Shown: piece by piece, positions 24,679 to 33,108 of the stretch
Layout of the letters: every line of letters begins with the position of its first letter
Position numbering within the stretch: position 1 is the stretch's first letter
Assembly: GCF_014196335.1 (NCBI RefSeq)
Contig: NZ_JACIDM010000002.1
Location: 1,054,001-1,118,000, forward strand
From: Brevundimonas lenta
GTDB taxonomy: Bacteria > Pseudomonadota > Alphaproteobacteria > Caulobacterales > Caulobacteraceae
Direction of reading: 5' to 3'
DNA: 64,000 nucleotides
Notes under the pieces: model-generated
The model's database searches: none
What the model was told of the DNA's origin: nothing
What the model saw: only the letters and a program-made list of their open reading frames with translations
Program-made: the position numbers and the translations under genes

Positions 24679-26616
24679 ATGCGATCCACCACCGCCTGCA
24701 TGGCGTCTGCGCTCACTCTCGTCCTCGCCGCCTCGCTGGCCCCGGCCGCCGCCTGGGCCGAACCCGCGGGACAACCCGAGACCGCTGCTCCGGCCTTCCG
24801 CACCTACACCGCGGCCCAGTTCTTCGAGACCACCAGCTACGGCATGGCCAACCCGGCCGGTCTCGCCTTCTCGCCTGACGGCCGGTCGCTGCTGATCTCC
24901 TCGGACGCTTCGGGCGTGTTCAACGCCTACGCCCTGCCGGTCGACGGCGGCGCGCCGGTTCCGCTCAGCGCCTCGACAGGCTCCGCCACCTATGCCGCCA
25001 CGTATTTCCCGACCGACGGCCGCATCCTGCTGACCGCCGACGGCGGCGGCGACGAGCTGACTCACATCTTCGTGCGCGAACTGGACGGCTCGGTCCGCGA
25101 CCTGACCCCCGGCGACAAGGTGAAGGCCGACTTCATCGGCTTCAGCGGCGACGGCAAGACCTTCTGGGTCACCACCAACGCCCGCAACCCGGAGGTCTTC
25201 GACCTCTACGCCTATGACGCCGCCACCTACGACAGCCGGATGATCTTCGAGAACCCGGGCATGTTCATCTCGGCGGTCTCGCCGGACGGCCGCTGGGTCG
25301 CTCTGGGCAAGCCGATCACCAGCGCCAACTCCGACGTCTACCTCGCGGACCTGCAGTCGGGCGGCGCGCCGGTCCTGATCACCGAACACACCGGCGACGT
25401 GGCCTTCGACGTCTACGACTTCACGCGCGACAGCAAATCCCTCGTCCTCGCCACCGACCAGCATGGCGAATGGAACCAGGCCTGGAGCCGCGATCTGGCG
25501 ACCGGCGCGACCACGCCGCTCATCCAGGCCGACTGGGACGTCTCCTACGTCAGCTATTCGCCGTCGGGCCGTTACCGCGTTTCGGCCCTGAACGCCGACG
25601 CCTCGACGCAGCTGACCATTCTCGACCAGACCACAGGCCAGCCTGTCCGCCTCACCGGCCTGCCCGACGGCGACATCGGCGGCGTCCGCTTCAGCGCCGA
25701 TGAAAGCCGCATGGCCTTCACCCTGGCCTCGGACACCTCGCCCAGCGACGTCTTCGTCGCCGACCTGTCCACCGGCACCGCCCGCCGACTGACCACCGCC
25801 CTGAACCCGGACATCTCGGAGTCCGACCTGGTCGAGGCCACCATCGTCCGCTACCCGGGCGAAGGCGGCGTCATGGTGCCGGCCGTGCTCTACCGGGCGA
25901 AGAACGCCACCGCCGCCAACCCCGGCCCGGCCGTCGTCCTCGTCCACGGCGGTCCCGGCGGCCAGAGCCGGCGCGGCTATTCCGCCATGATCCAGCACCT
26001 GGTGAACCACGGCTACACCGTGCTGGCCGCCAACAACCGGGGCTCGTCCGGCTACGGCAAGACCTTCTTCCACATGGACGACAAGGCCCATGGGGAGGCC
26101 GATCTGCGGGACATCGTCGCCGGCGGCGAATGGCTGCGCCGGCAGGATTGGGTCGCCGACGACCAGGTCGCCGTCATGGGCGGCTCCTACGGCGGCTACA
26201 TGACCGCCGCCGCCCTCGCCTTCCATCCGGAAGCTTTCGAGGCCGGGGTCAACATCTTCGGCGTCACCAACTGGGTCCGCACCCTGGAGTCGATCCCGCC
26301 GTGGTGGGGCGCCCAGCGCGACGCCCTGTTCGACGAAATGGGCGATCCGGCCACCGACGCCGAGCGTCATCGCCGCATCTCGCCGCTGTTCCACGCCTCG
26401 AACATCCAGCGCCCCATGCTGGTCGTGCAGGGCGCCAACGACCCGCGCGTGCTGCAGGTCGAAAGCGACGAACTGGTCGCCGCCGTCCGCGCCAACAACG
26501 TGCCGGTCGAATACGTCCTCTTCCCCGACGAGGGCCACGGCTTCCAGCGCCGCGACAACCGCATCACCGCCCAGGAGGCCTACCTCAGCTTCCTCGACAA
26601 ATACGTGCGGGACTAG
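24679..26616 (+). CDS. Secreted S9 family prolyl oligopeptidase-like peptidase
   Basis: A 645-residue exported serine peptidase. The signal peptide covers about residues 1-27 (ending AAAWA), followed by a WD40-like beta-propeller with repeated SPDGR..L motifs. The C-terminal alpha/beta hydrolase carries GGSYGGYM (Ser503), QGANDPRV (Asp588) and DEGHGF (His620), a complete catalytic triad. ATG 24679 was chosen over GTG 24643 because AAGGGG lies 8 nt upstream and it begins the signal peptide. It probably cleaves peptides in the periplasm; other members remove dipeptides or N-acyl residues. Confidence 0.93.
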   Translation: MRSTTACMASALTLVLAASLAPAAAWAEPAGQPETAAPAFRTYTAAQFFETTSYGMANPAGLAFSPDGRSLLISSDASGVFNAYALPVDGGAPVPLSASTGSATYAATYFPTDGRILLTADGGGDELTHIFVRELDGSVRDLTPGDKVKADFIGFSGDGKTFWVTTNARNPEVFDLYAYDAATYDSRMIFENPGMFISAVSPDGRWVALGKPITSANSDVYLADLQSGGAPVLITEHTGDVAFDVYDFTRDSKSLVLATDQHGEWNQAWSRDLATGATTPLIQADWDVSYVSYSPSGRYRVSALNADASTQLTILDQTTGQPVRLTGLPDGDIGGVRFSADESRMAFTLASDTSPSDVFVADLSTGTARRLTTALNPDISESDLVEATIVRYPGEGGVMVPAVLYRAKNATAANPGPAVVLVHGGPGGQSRRGYSAMIQHLVNHGYTVLAANNRGSSGYGKTFFHMDDKAHGEADLRDIVAGGEWLRRQDWVADDQVAVMGGSYGGYMTAAALAFHPEAFEAGVNIFGVTNWVRTLESIPPWWGAQRDALFDEMGDPATDAERHRRISPLFHASNIQRPMLVVQGANDPRVLQVESDELVAAVRANNVPVEYVLFPDEGHGFQRRDNRITAQEAYLSFLDKYVRD

Positions 26617-26624
26617 AACTCGGA

Positions 26625-26676
26625 TCGGGAGGGGGCTGGTGTTCCGGCGAAGCTTCGCGTATCAGCGCCCTCCCGA
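26625..26676 (+). terminator. Hairpin after the S9 peptidase gene
   Basis: A 13-bp stem with one mismatch (TCGGGAGGGGGCT with AGCGCCCTCCCGA) encloses a second palindrome, GCGAAGCTTCGC (26647-26658). It is followed by AAAAC, not a T-run. It lies 9 bp after the stop codon, so it may end transcription or protect the 3' end. Confidence 0.5.
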
Positions 26677-26689
26677 AAACGAGACGACC

Positions 26690-26779
26690 ATGTTCGCCCA
26701 CTACGCCACCACCTCGCTGCCCATGCAGCTCGACCGCCAGACGGTCGAGGGCAAAGGCGCATGCGCGGAGGGTGTCTAG
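26690..26779 (+). other. Possible 29-codon small ORF upstream of rtcB
   Basis: ATG 26690 to TAG 26779 would encode 29 residues starting MFAHYATTSLPMQLDRQTVE. It lies between two hairpins in a 290-bp gap. No recognisable family and only a weak ribosome site (GAGACGACC), so it may be chance or an unannotated leader peptide. Confidence 0.2.
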
Positions 26780-26816
26780 AGAAACGACAGGGCCAGATCG
26801 GCTTCGGTTTTCAAGC

Positions 26817-26850
26817 AACCCCTCCCGCCACCGGCCGGAGGGGTTTCTTG
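26817..26850 (+). terminator. Rho-independent terminator upstream of rtcB
   Basis: A perfect 9-bp stem AACCCCTCC/GGAGGGGTT (26817-26825 with 26837-26845) and an 11-nt loop lead into TTCTTG. It lies 57 bp before the rtcB start, so it ends transcription from upstream or acts as an attenuator for rtcB. Confidence 0.7.
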
Positions 26851-26906
26851 TATCCGCAAGAGGCTCTCCCGCCGGTCCGGAAGGATCAGAAGGAAAGGAG
26901 AGACCC

Positions 26907-28124
26907 ATGCGTGATTTCGACGTGATCGAAAGCCCGGGCGTGCCCATCAAGGCATGGACCCGGGGCGTGCCCATCGAGGACGCCGCGCTCAAGCAGCTGA
27001 AGAACGTCGCCTCGCTGCCGTTCATCCACAAACACGTGGCGGTCATGCCGGACGTGCACTGGGGGATGGGCGCGACCGTGGGGTCCGTGATCCCGACCGT
27101 GGGGGCCATCATCCCGGCCGCCGTGGGCGTGGACATCGGCTGCGGCATGATGGCGGTGCGGACCTCGATCCGCGCCGAGCATCTCCCGGACGACCTGTCG
27201 GGCATCCGTTCCGCCATCGAGGCGGCCGTTCCGCACGGCCGCACCGACAACGGCGGGCGCAACGACAAGGGCGCCTGGGCCGACGAGCCCCCGGCTTCGG
27301 CGGTCACCCGCTGGGCCGACCTCAAGGCCGGCTACGACGCCGTGGTGGAAAAGCACCCCAAGGCGGCGCACCCGCGCGGCTTCGGCCACCTGGGCACGCT
27401 CGGCACGGGCAACCACTTCATCGAGCTCTGCCTCGATGAGGCGGGGGACGTGTGGGTGATGCTGCACTCCGGCTCTCGGGGCGTGGGCAACCGCTTCGGG
27501 TCCTACTTCATCGAGCGGGCCAAGCATGAAGCCCGGCGCTGGTTCCTGAACCTTCCGGATCAGGACCTCGCCTACTTCCCGGAAGGGTCGGAAGGCTTCA
27601 TCGACTACGTCCGCGCGGTGTCCTGGGCCCAGAAGTACGCCCGGGCCAACCGCGAGGTGATGATGGACAGTGTCCTGAACGTGCTCCGCGCGTTCTGGCC
27701 GGATCTGGAGACGACGCAGGAGGCGGTGAACTGCCACCACAACTACGTCTCCAAGGAGCGCCACTTCGGCAAGGACGTGTTCCTGACCCGGAAGGGCGCG
27801 GTGTCGGCCAAGCTGGACGAACTGGGCATCATCCCCGGCTCGATGGGGGCCAAGTCCTTCATCGTGCGCGGCAAGGGCAATGCGGAAAGCTTCTGCACCT
27901 GCTCTCACGGCGCCGGTCGGGCCATGAGCCGGACCGAGGCCAAGCGCCGCTTCACGGTGGAAGACCACGTCCGCGCCACCGCAGGCGTCGAGTGCCGCAA
28001 GGACGCCGAGGTGATCGACGAAACGCCGATGGCCTACAAGGACATCGACGCGGTCATCGCGGCGCAGGCCGAACTGATCGAGGTGGTTCACACCCTGCGT
28101 CAGGTGGTGTGCGTCAAGGGATGA
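26907..28124 (+). CDS. rtcB: RtcB family RNA-splicing ligase
   Basis: A 405-residue RNA ligase that joins 2',3'-cyclic phosphate or 3'-phosphate ends to 5'-OH ends using GTP and Mn2+. All active-site landmarks are present: Asp76 and Cys79 in VDIGCGMM, His170 in GTGNHFIE, His187 in LHSGSRG, and the guanylylated His334 in CSHGAGRAMSR. Length matches E. coli RtcB (408). A strong AAAGGAGAG ribosome site precedes ATG 26907. There is no rtcA or rtcR nearby, so it is not under the classic sigma-54 Rtc control. A short GC hairpin follows at 28129-28158. Confidence 0.95.
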   Translation: MRDFDVIESPGVPIKAWTRGVPIEDAALKQLKNVASLPFIHKHVAVMPDVHWGMGATVGSVIPTVGAIIPAAVGVDIGCGMMAVRTSIRAEHLPDDLSGIRSAIEAAVPHGRTDNGGRNDKGAWADEPPASAVTRWADLKAGYDAVVEKHPKAAHPRGFGHLGTLGTGNHFIELCLDEAGDVWVMLHSGSRGVGNRFGSYFIERAKHEARRWFLNLPDQDLAYFPEGSEGFIDYVRAVSWAQKYARANREVMMDSVLNVLRAFWPDLETTQEAVNCHHNYVSKERHFGKDVFLTRKGAVSAKLDELGIIPGSMGAKSFIVRGKGNAESFCTCSHGAGRAMSRTEAKRRFTVEDHVRATAGVECRKDAEVIDETPMAYKDIDAVIAAQAELIEVVHTLRQVVCVKG

Positions 28125-28128
28125 CGGG

Positions 28129-28162
28129 AGCCGGTCGTGCAGCGATGCGCGGCCGGCTTTCG
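28129..28162 (+). terminator. Weak terminator-like hairpin after rtcB
   Basis: AGCCGG (28129-28134) pairs with CCGGCT (28153-28158) across an 18-nt loop that can itself fold, followed by TTCGTCGTT. It lies in the 42-bp gap between converging genes. Confidence 0.4.
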
Positions 28163-28166
28163 TCGT

Positions 28167-29009
28167 TCAGACGCCCCGCGTCGGGACCAGTTTCCGTCGC
28201 TGCCTGACCAGGGCCAGGGGCGTGCCGTCGGGCGCCCAGGCGACGCCATCCTCGACCGCCCATCCGCCGCCGACGTCGCGGCTCTTGAAGTGGAAATAGG
28301 CCCAGCCTTCGGGCGACACCTCCGGCGTCAGGTCCGCCAGCAGATCGGCGCGCAGATCGACGCTGGCCGAAATCGCCGGCGGCGCCGGCAGCGCCGTCCA
28401 GTAGGTCGGATACAGGCCGTCCAGCAGGAACAGCAGCCGCATCTCGTCCAGCGGCGCCCCGTCCGCCGTCCGCATCCAGCAGCCCAGCTCCGGCGACTTG
28501 CCGGCGTTCTCCCCGAACAGCTTGGGACCGTCGACGAAGCGATGCTCGATATAGCGGGTGAACCAGGGCCCGACCCGCGGATCCAGCGGCGACGGCTCCA
28601 GCGTCTCCAGCGGCTTCGGCGCGACGTCCAGCGGCTTCAGCGTCGGCCCGTCGACGTCCCGGCCGAAGGTCGCCAGCGCCTGCACCGCCATCCGCTCGCC
28701 CTGCCCGCCCAGCACGCTGGCGTAGGACACGTTGCGTCCGCCTCGCGTCATCGTCGGGGTGAAGGTCGCCGCCTCGAACCGCGCCGCGGCGAGGTACTGC
28801 ACGGTCAGGGTCTGCAGCGGCGTCTCGATCCCCAGCCCGCGTCGCGCCGCGCCGGCGGCCAGCGCCGCCATCAGCCCGCCGAACGGTGCGCCCTTCGCCG
28901 GGTCCACGGCCTGCGGCGCGTTGGAGAAATCGCCGCTCAACTGCGCGATCAGGCTCCCGGCCCCGTCATCGGTGAGCGTCAGGGCCTCGGCGAGCGTCTG
29001 GTGTGTCAT
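28167..29009 (-). CDS. Acyl-CoA thioesterase-like protein (double hotdog)
   Basis: A 280-residue TesB-like/acyl-CoA thioesterase family protein. The N-terminal hotdog has FGGLMAALAAGAARRG, TVQYLAAARFE and TRGGRNVSYASVLGGQGERMAVQALATFG. The C-terminal hotdog has ISASVDLRADLL, YFHFKSRDVGGGWAVEDGVAWAPDG. It should hydrolyse acyl-CoA esters; chain length is not evident. It is divergent from an HxlR regulator across 179 bp, so it may be that regulator's target. Confidence 0.85.
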   Translation of the reverse strand: MTHQTLAEALTLTDDGAGSLIAQLSGDFSNAPQAVDPAKGAPFGGLMAALAAGAARRGLGIETPLQTLTVQYLAAARFEAATFTPTMTRGGRNVSYASVLGGQGERMAVQALATFGRDVDGPTLKPLDVAPKPLETLEPSPLDPRVGPWFTRYIEHRFVDGPKLFGENAGKSPELGCWMRTADGAPLDEMRLLFLLDGLYPTYWTALPAPPAISASVDLRADLLADLTPEVSPEGWAYFHFKSRDVGGGWAVEDGVAWAPDGTPLALVRQRRKLVPTRGV

Positions 29010-29188
29010 GCGGTCGAACTATCTTGAACGAAAGGCGGGCGGAAGACGCCAGGTCCTCCGCCCGAAGTCGCGGGATCGGGATGCGCCGCGGGGGGCCTTG
29101 GCGCGTCCGTATCGAAACAAGACTGACCTAGTCCGTTCAGATTGGCAACCCTCTTGCCAAACGGCTTACGCGGCGTCACCTTTGCGTC

Positions 29189-29692
29189 ATGGGACGCACC
29201 GCCGACTATTCTCGCCAGAGCTGTTCGATCGCCGCGACGCTTGAGGTCATCGGCGATCCGTGGACGCTGCTGGTCATCCGCGACGCCTTCAACGGCGTCA
29301 GCCGCTTCGAGCAGTGGCAGGAGAACCTCGGCGTCGCCCGCAACGTGTTGGCCGCCCGCCTGAAGAGCCTCGTCCAGCACGGCGTGCTGGAGCCGCGCCT
29401 CTATTCCGAGCGCCCGCCGCGCAACGAATACGTCCTCACCGCCAAGGGCAAGGACCTGTACGGCGTGCTGGTCACCCTGCACGGCTGGGGCGCCAAGCAC
29501 GTCTATGGCGACGCAGATTCCGGCATCGCCATGATCCACAAGACCTGCGGCCACGATCTCTCGCCGCGCATCGCCTGCGGCCATTGCAACGAGATCGTCA
29601 AACCGCGCGACATCCTGCTGACCCGCGCCGAGAACCGCCCGACCGTCGGCGACATGATGCCCCGCGAGCGCGCGGACGAGGAAGCCGCCTGA
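29189..29692 (+). CDS. HxlR family winged-helix transcriptional regulator
   Basis: A 167-residue HxlR regulator. The winged helix-turn-helix is at about residues 10-100 (CSIAATLEVIGDPWTLLVIRD, then ARNVLAARLKSLVQHGVLE and NEYVLTAKGKDL). It carries a C-terminal Cys/His cluster (TCGHDL...ACGHCNE) that could bind zinc or sense redox state. Such regulators often respond to aldehydes, electrophiles or oxidants. It overlaps functionally with the following GST-like gene (2-bp gap) and faces the thioesterase gene, so it likely controls one or both. Confidence 0.9.
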   Translation: MGRTADYSRQSCSIAATLEVIGDPWTLLVIRDAFNGVSRFEQWQENLGVARNVLAARLKSLVQHGVLEPRLYSERPPRNEYVLTAKGKDLYGVLVTLHGWGAKHVYGDADSGIAMIHKTCGHDLSPRIACGHCNEIVKPRDILLTRAENRPTVGDMMPRERADEEAA

Positions 29693-29694
29693 GC

Positions 29695-30447
29695 GTGTCG
29701 GCCCCCGTGACCCTGATCGGCAGCCCGGTCTCTCCGTACGTCCGCAAGGTGCTGGCCGTCTGTGCGGTCAAGGGCGTCGAGGTCGTGCTCGACCCCATCA
29801 CCCCCTTCATGGGCGACGACGATTTCGCGAAGCTCAGCCCGCTGCGCCGCATCCCGGTGTGGATCGAGGGCGACCTGACGCTCTGCGACTCCAGCGTCAT
29901 CGTCCAGTACATCGAGGAAACCCGCTCCGGCCCGTCCCTGTGGCCGGCCGATCCGGCGCTGCGAGCCAAGGCGCGCTTCATCGAGGAGTTCGCCGACACG
30001 CGTCTGTTCGACGTGCTCGGCTGGAAGCTGTTCTTTCAGCTGGCCCTCAAGCCCCGCTTCTTCGGCGGCGAAGCCGATCAGGCCCTGGTGGAGCAGGCCC
30101 GCGACACCGACCTGCCGGCCATCCTCGACTATCTGGAAAGCATCACGCCCGAGACCGGCTTCCTGTTCGGCGACCTGTCCATCGCCGACCTCAGTCTCGC
30201 GCCGGCCTTCCTCAACGCCCACGTCGTCCAGGTCGACGTCGATCCGGCCCGCTGGCCGCGCGTCGCCGCCTGGCTGGAGCGCGTCACAACGGAGACGCCG
30301 CTGGGCGCGCTCAACAAGATGGCCCGCACGCTCATGCGCACGCCGATCGAACACCACCGCGAGCGCCTGCCCCAGTTCGGCTTCGCCGCCGCCCCCCGCA
30401 GCTGGATGGGCGACGCCCCCCGCCGCGGCCCGATGACGCCGAACTAG
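29695..30447 (+). CDS. Glutathione S-transferase family protein
   Basis: A 250-residue GST. The N-terminal thioredoxin-like domain has TLIGSPVSPYVRKVLAVCAVKG and the cis-Pro in RRIPVWIEGD, followed by LCDSSVIVQYIEE. An all-helical C-domain includes FLFGDLSIADLSLAP. GTG 29695 begins 2 bp after the HxlR stop and keeps the full first strand; GTG 29707 is an alternative. Co-transcription with an HxlR regulator suggests detoxification of an electrophile. Confidence 0.9.
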   Translation: MSAPVTLIGSPVSPYVRKVLAVCAVKGVEVVLDPITPFMGDDDFAKLSPLRRIPVWIEGDLTLCDSSVIVQYIEETRSGPSLWPADPALRAKARFIEEFADTRLFDVLGWKLFFQLALKPRFFGGEADQALVEQARDTDLPAILDYLESITPETGFLFGDLSIADLSLAPAFLNAHVVQVDVDPARWPRVAAWLERVTTETPLGALNKMARTLMRTPIEHHRERLPQFGFAAAPRSWMGDAPRRGPMTPN

Positions 30448-30484
30448 GCTTTCGCCGGCCGGTCGGCAGGTTCACCCTCCCCCC

Positions 30485-31072
30485 ATGCCCGACTCAATCC
30501 ACCGCTGCGCCTGGTGCGGGACCGATCCCCTCTACGTCGCCTATCACGACGAGGAATGGGGCGTGCCCGAGTACGACGCCCGCGCCCTGTGGGAGAAGCT
30601 GGTGCTCGACGGCTTCCAGGCCGGACTGGCGTGGATCACCATCCTGCGGAAGCGCGAGGGCATGCGCGACGCTTTCGACGGCTTCGATCCGGAGAAGGTC
30701 GCCGCCTACGGCGAGGCCGACATCGAGCGCCTGCTCGGCGACGCCCGCATCATCCGCTCGCGCGCCAAGATCAACGCCGCCATCAAGGGCGCCAGGATCT
30801 GGCTGGAGATGTGCGACAACGGCGAGGACTTCTCCGGATGGCTCTGGTCCTTCGTCGGCGGCCGGCCGATCCAGAACAGCTGGGCCGACAGCGCCGCCCG
30901 GCCCGTCGCCACCCCGGAATCCGAAGCCATGGCGAAGGCGCTGAAGAAGCGCGGCTTCACCTTCTGCGGCCCGGTGATCGTCTACGCCTTCATGCAGGCT
31001 GTGGGCATGGTCAACGATCACGGCGTCGAGTGCTTCCGCCATCGTCAGGTTCGTGCGATGGGCCGCCCGTGA
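30485..31072 (+). CDS. tag: DNA-3-methyladenine glycosylase I
   Basis: A 195-residue Tag glycosylase that excises 3-methyladenine. The zinc-snap ligands are visible: Cys8 and His21 ([18 protein letters not shown]) and the C-terminal [36 protein letters not shown] is the family signature region, and [27 protein letters not shown] also fits. Its stop overlaps the rnhB GTG start (GTGA). Confidence 0.96.
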   Translation: MPDSIHRCAWCGTDPLYVAYHDEEWGVPEYDARALWEKLVLDGFQAGLAWITILRKREGMRDAFDGFDPEKVAAYGEADIERLLGDARIIRSRAKINAAIKGARIWLEMCDNGEDFSGWLWSFVGGRPIQNSWADSAARPVATPESEAMAKALKKRGFTFCGPVIVYAFMQAVGMVNDHGVECFRHRQVRAMGRP

Positions 31073-31719
31073 AGTCCGCGCCCGCCAAATCGCCGAAGAT
31101 CGTCCGCGTCATCCCCACCCTGACGCTCGAGACGCTGCTGATCCAGAGCAGCGGCGGTCCCGTGTGCGGCGTCGACGAGGCAGGCCGGGGCCCCTGGGCC
31201 GGTCCGGTGTCCGCCGCCGCGGTCATCCTCAATCCCGACGACCTTCCGGCCGGCATCGACGACTCCAAGGCCCTGACCGAGAAGCGCCGCGCGGCGCTGG
31301 AGCCCGAGATCAAGGCGCGGGCCCTGGCCTGGGGCGTCGGCTTCGCCTCGGTCGACGAGATCGCTGAGCTCAACATCCTGCACGCCACGGGCCTGGCCAT
31401 GTGCCGCGCCATCGAGGCGCTGACCGTCCAGCCGGTCGCCGCCCTGGTCGACGGCAACTACCGCTTCAAACTGCCCTGCGACGTGCAGACCGTGGTCGGC
31501 GGAGACGGCCTGTCGCTGTCCATCGCCGCGGCCTCCATCCTCGCCAAGACCGCGCGCGACCGCCTGATGGTCGAGATGGACGCCCGCTACCCCGGCTACG
31601 GCTTCGCCAGTCACAAGGGCTACAACGCCCCCATCCACCAGCAGGCGCTGCAAACCCTCGGCCCCTGCCCGGAACATCGCCGCGGCTGGGCCCCGATCAA
31701 GGCCTTGCTGGAAGCCTGA
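31069..31719 (+). CDS. rnhB: Ribonuclease HII
   Basis: A 216-residue RNase HII, which cleaves the RNA strand of RNA-DNA hybrids and misincorporated ribonucleotides. Catalytic motifs are [15 protein letters not shown] (DE pair), the Asp in ALVDGNY, and [14 protein letters not shown], with [12 protein letters not shown]. It starts at GTG 31069 overlapping the tag stop, giving a short N-terminal extension before the conserved core. Coupling with tag forms a small DNA-repair operon. Confidence 0.96.
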   Translation: MKSAPAKSPKIVRVIPTLTLETLLIQSSGGPVCGVDEAGRGPWAGPVSAAAVILNPDDLPAGIDDSKALTEKRRAALEPEIKARALAWGVGFASVDEIAELNILHATGLAMCRAIEALTVQPVAALVDGNYRFKLPCDVQTVVGGDGLSLSIAAASILAKTARDRLMVEMDARYPGYGFASHKGYNAPIHQQALQTLGPCPEHRRGWAPIKALLEA

Positions 31720-31721
31720 CG

Positions 31722-31982
31722 TCAGATGTGCAGGGCGCCGCCCAGCATCGCGCCCATCAGCGCCGCGGCGACCGCGCCGCCTGCCACGACCAGCCATGCC
31801 GGTACGGCCTTCATCACCTCGCCGACGGTCGGCTCACGCGACGGGGCGTCGTTCGCCACGGTGTTCTCGAAGCGATGCGCCGACGGCGCCTTCCAGGCCA
31901 CGCCGCTGAAGCTGTCGGCCGCCCGGGCGTAGGCCCGGTAGCCTTCCAGCCGCTGGCCGGGGGTGCTGCTCAGGTATTCCAT
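31722..31982 (-). CDS. Small C-terminally anchored membrane protein
   Basis: An 86-residue protein of no known family to me. The N-terminal 60 residues are soluble (ADSFSGVAWKAPSAHRFENT), followed by one C-terminal hydrophobic helix (AWLVVAGGAVAAALMGAMLGGAL, about residues 62-84), as in tail-anchored proteins. It converges on rnhB with a 2-bp gap and lies 46 bp after the methylase gene on the same strand. Confidence 0.55.
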   Translation of the reverse strand: MEYLSSTPGQRLEGYRAYARAADSFSGVAWKAPSAHRFENTVANDAPSREPTVGEVMKAVPAWLVVAGGAVAAALMGAMLGGALHI

Positions 31983-32028
31983 GAGCGGCGTAACGGACGA
32001 CGACTCCCGCCGTTCCGTACGGTTCCGC

Positions 32029-33069
32029 TCAGGCCGCGTCGGCCAGATCGATGCGTTGCTCGCCGACCACGAACAGGTACTCCACGTTCCTCAGCCGGCC
32101 GACCGCGCCGACCTTCTCGCCCTTCGGATTGTGGATACCGATCCGCGCCCCGACGTAGCGCGGCCGGTGGATCTCGATCACCTGCACCTCGCCGCGCGCC
32201 GACAGCATCTCGACCAGCTGCTCGCGGCTCAGATAGCCCTCGTCGTTGAACGACACGACCAGGTTGGGCGCCTTCACCCCCTCGATCACGGCCTTCAGCG
32301 CCGGGCCGATGCCTGGGCGGCTGTTGAAGGCGCTCTTTCGGGTCTTCACGTCGATCCGCTTGTTGGCGATCCCGTAGGTCTCGGGCCGATCCCACAGCAC
32401 CAGGCTTTCCCAGCAGTGGTAGTTTCCGAGATAGGAATGCTGGTTGTACGGCGGGTCCAGATAGACCAGGTCGGCCTCGACCTGCGGGGCCAGTTCGACC
32501 GCGTCCGCATGCGTCGCCTTGCACGCCCCCGCCGCCACGCCCGGCAGCACGTCCGGCATCCGCAGCTCCAGCGGCTTCAGCGCCCGCGGGGCCCAGGACT
32601 TCATGTAGGCCATCTGCAGGCCGGCGGTGGAATCCACCCGGTCCGCCGCCTCCATCAGACTGACCAGGGCGATCGCCTCCAGTTCAGGCTCCAGCGCCAT
32701 CGCCGCGATCCGCTCGCGCATGGCGTCGATCACCGCGCCGTTGTCCGGATGGAAGAACCGCGCGTCCTCGCAGAAGGCCTTGGTGAACCACCCGGCCTCA
32801 GGCTTCACCGCCCGCAGCTCGGTCAGCACCGCTTCCGCCCGCTCCAGCCAGCGTTCGCGGTCGGCCTGCACATAGGCCGTGGCCAGCACATGGGCGTAGG
32901 CGTTGTGATCGTTCGACCAGACGCGGAAGCCCTGCTTCTTCAGGGCATGCCCGACCCGCGCGCTGCCCGAAAACAGGTCGCACACCGTCCCGCCTTCCGG
33001 CAGGGCGGCCGAGATCGTCGTAGCGATCTGCGCCAGCAGCGCGCGCTTCGATCCGATGTATTTGATCAT
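32029..33069 (-). CDS. D12-class N6-adenine DNA methyltransferase (orphan)
   Basis: A 346-residue Dam-like methylase of the D12 class. Motif X is KYIGSKRALL (residues 3-12), the AdoMet motif I CDLFSGSARVGHAL (about residues 30-42), and the catalytic DPPY motif YLDPPYNQHSY is in the second half. No restriction endonuclease or specificity subunit is nearby, so it is a solitary methylase; the recognition site cannot be read from sequence. It lies 39 bp downstream of pyk on the same strand, separated by a GC-rich hairpin. Confidence 0.88.
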   Translation of the reverse strand: MIKYIGSKRALLAQIATTISAALPEGGTVCDLFSGSARVGHALKKQGFRVWSNDHNAYAHVLATAYVQADRERWLERAEAVLTELRAVKPEAGWFTKAFCEDARFFHPDNGAVIDAMRERIAAMALEPELEAIALVSLMEAADRVDSTAGLQMAYMKSWAPRALKPLELRMPDVLPGVAAGACKATHADAVELAPQVEADLVYLDPPYNQHSYLGNYHCWESLVLWDRPETYGIANKRIDVKTRKSAFNSRPGIGPALKAVIEGVKAPNLVVSFNDEGYLSREQLVEMLSARGEVQVIEIHRPRYVGARIGIHNPKGEKVGAVGRLRNVEYLFVVGEQRIDLADAA

Positions 33070-33080
33070 CGCGTCGGCAT

Positions 33081-33103
33081 CCTTCCCCCCTTGCGGGGGA
33101 AGG
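33081..33103. repeat. GC-rich palindrome, REP-like copy
   Basis: CCTTCCCCC-CTTGC-GGGGGAAGG forms a 9-bp perfect stem with a 5-nt loop between pyk and the methylase gene. The same core recurs at 57943-57967, suggesting an interspersed palindromic family. It could also work as a terminator or mRNA stabiliser. Confidence 0.6.
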
Positions 33104-33108
33104 GGACG

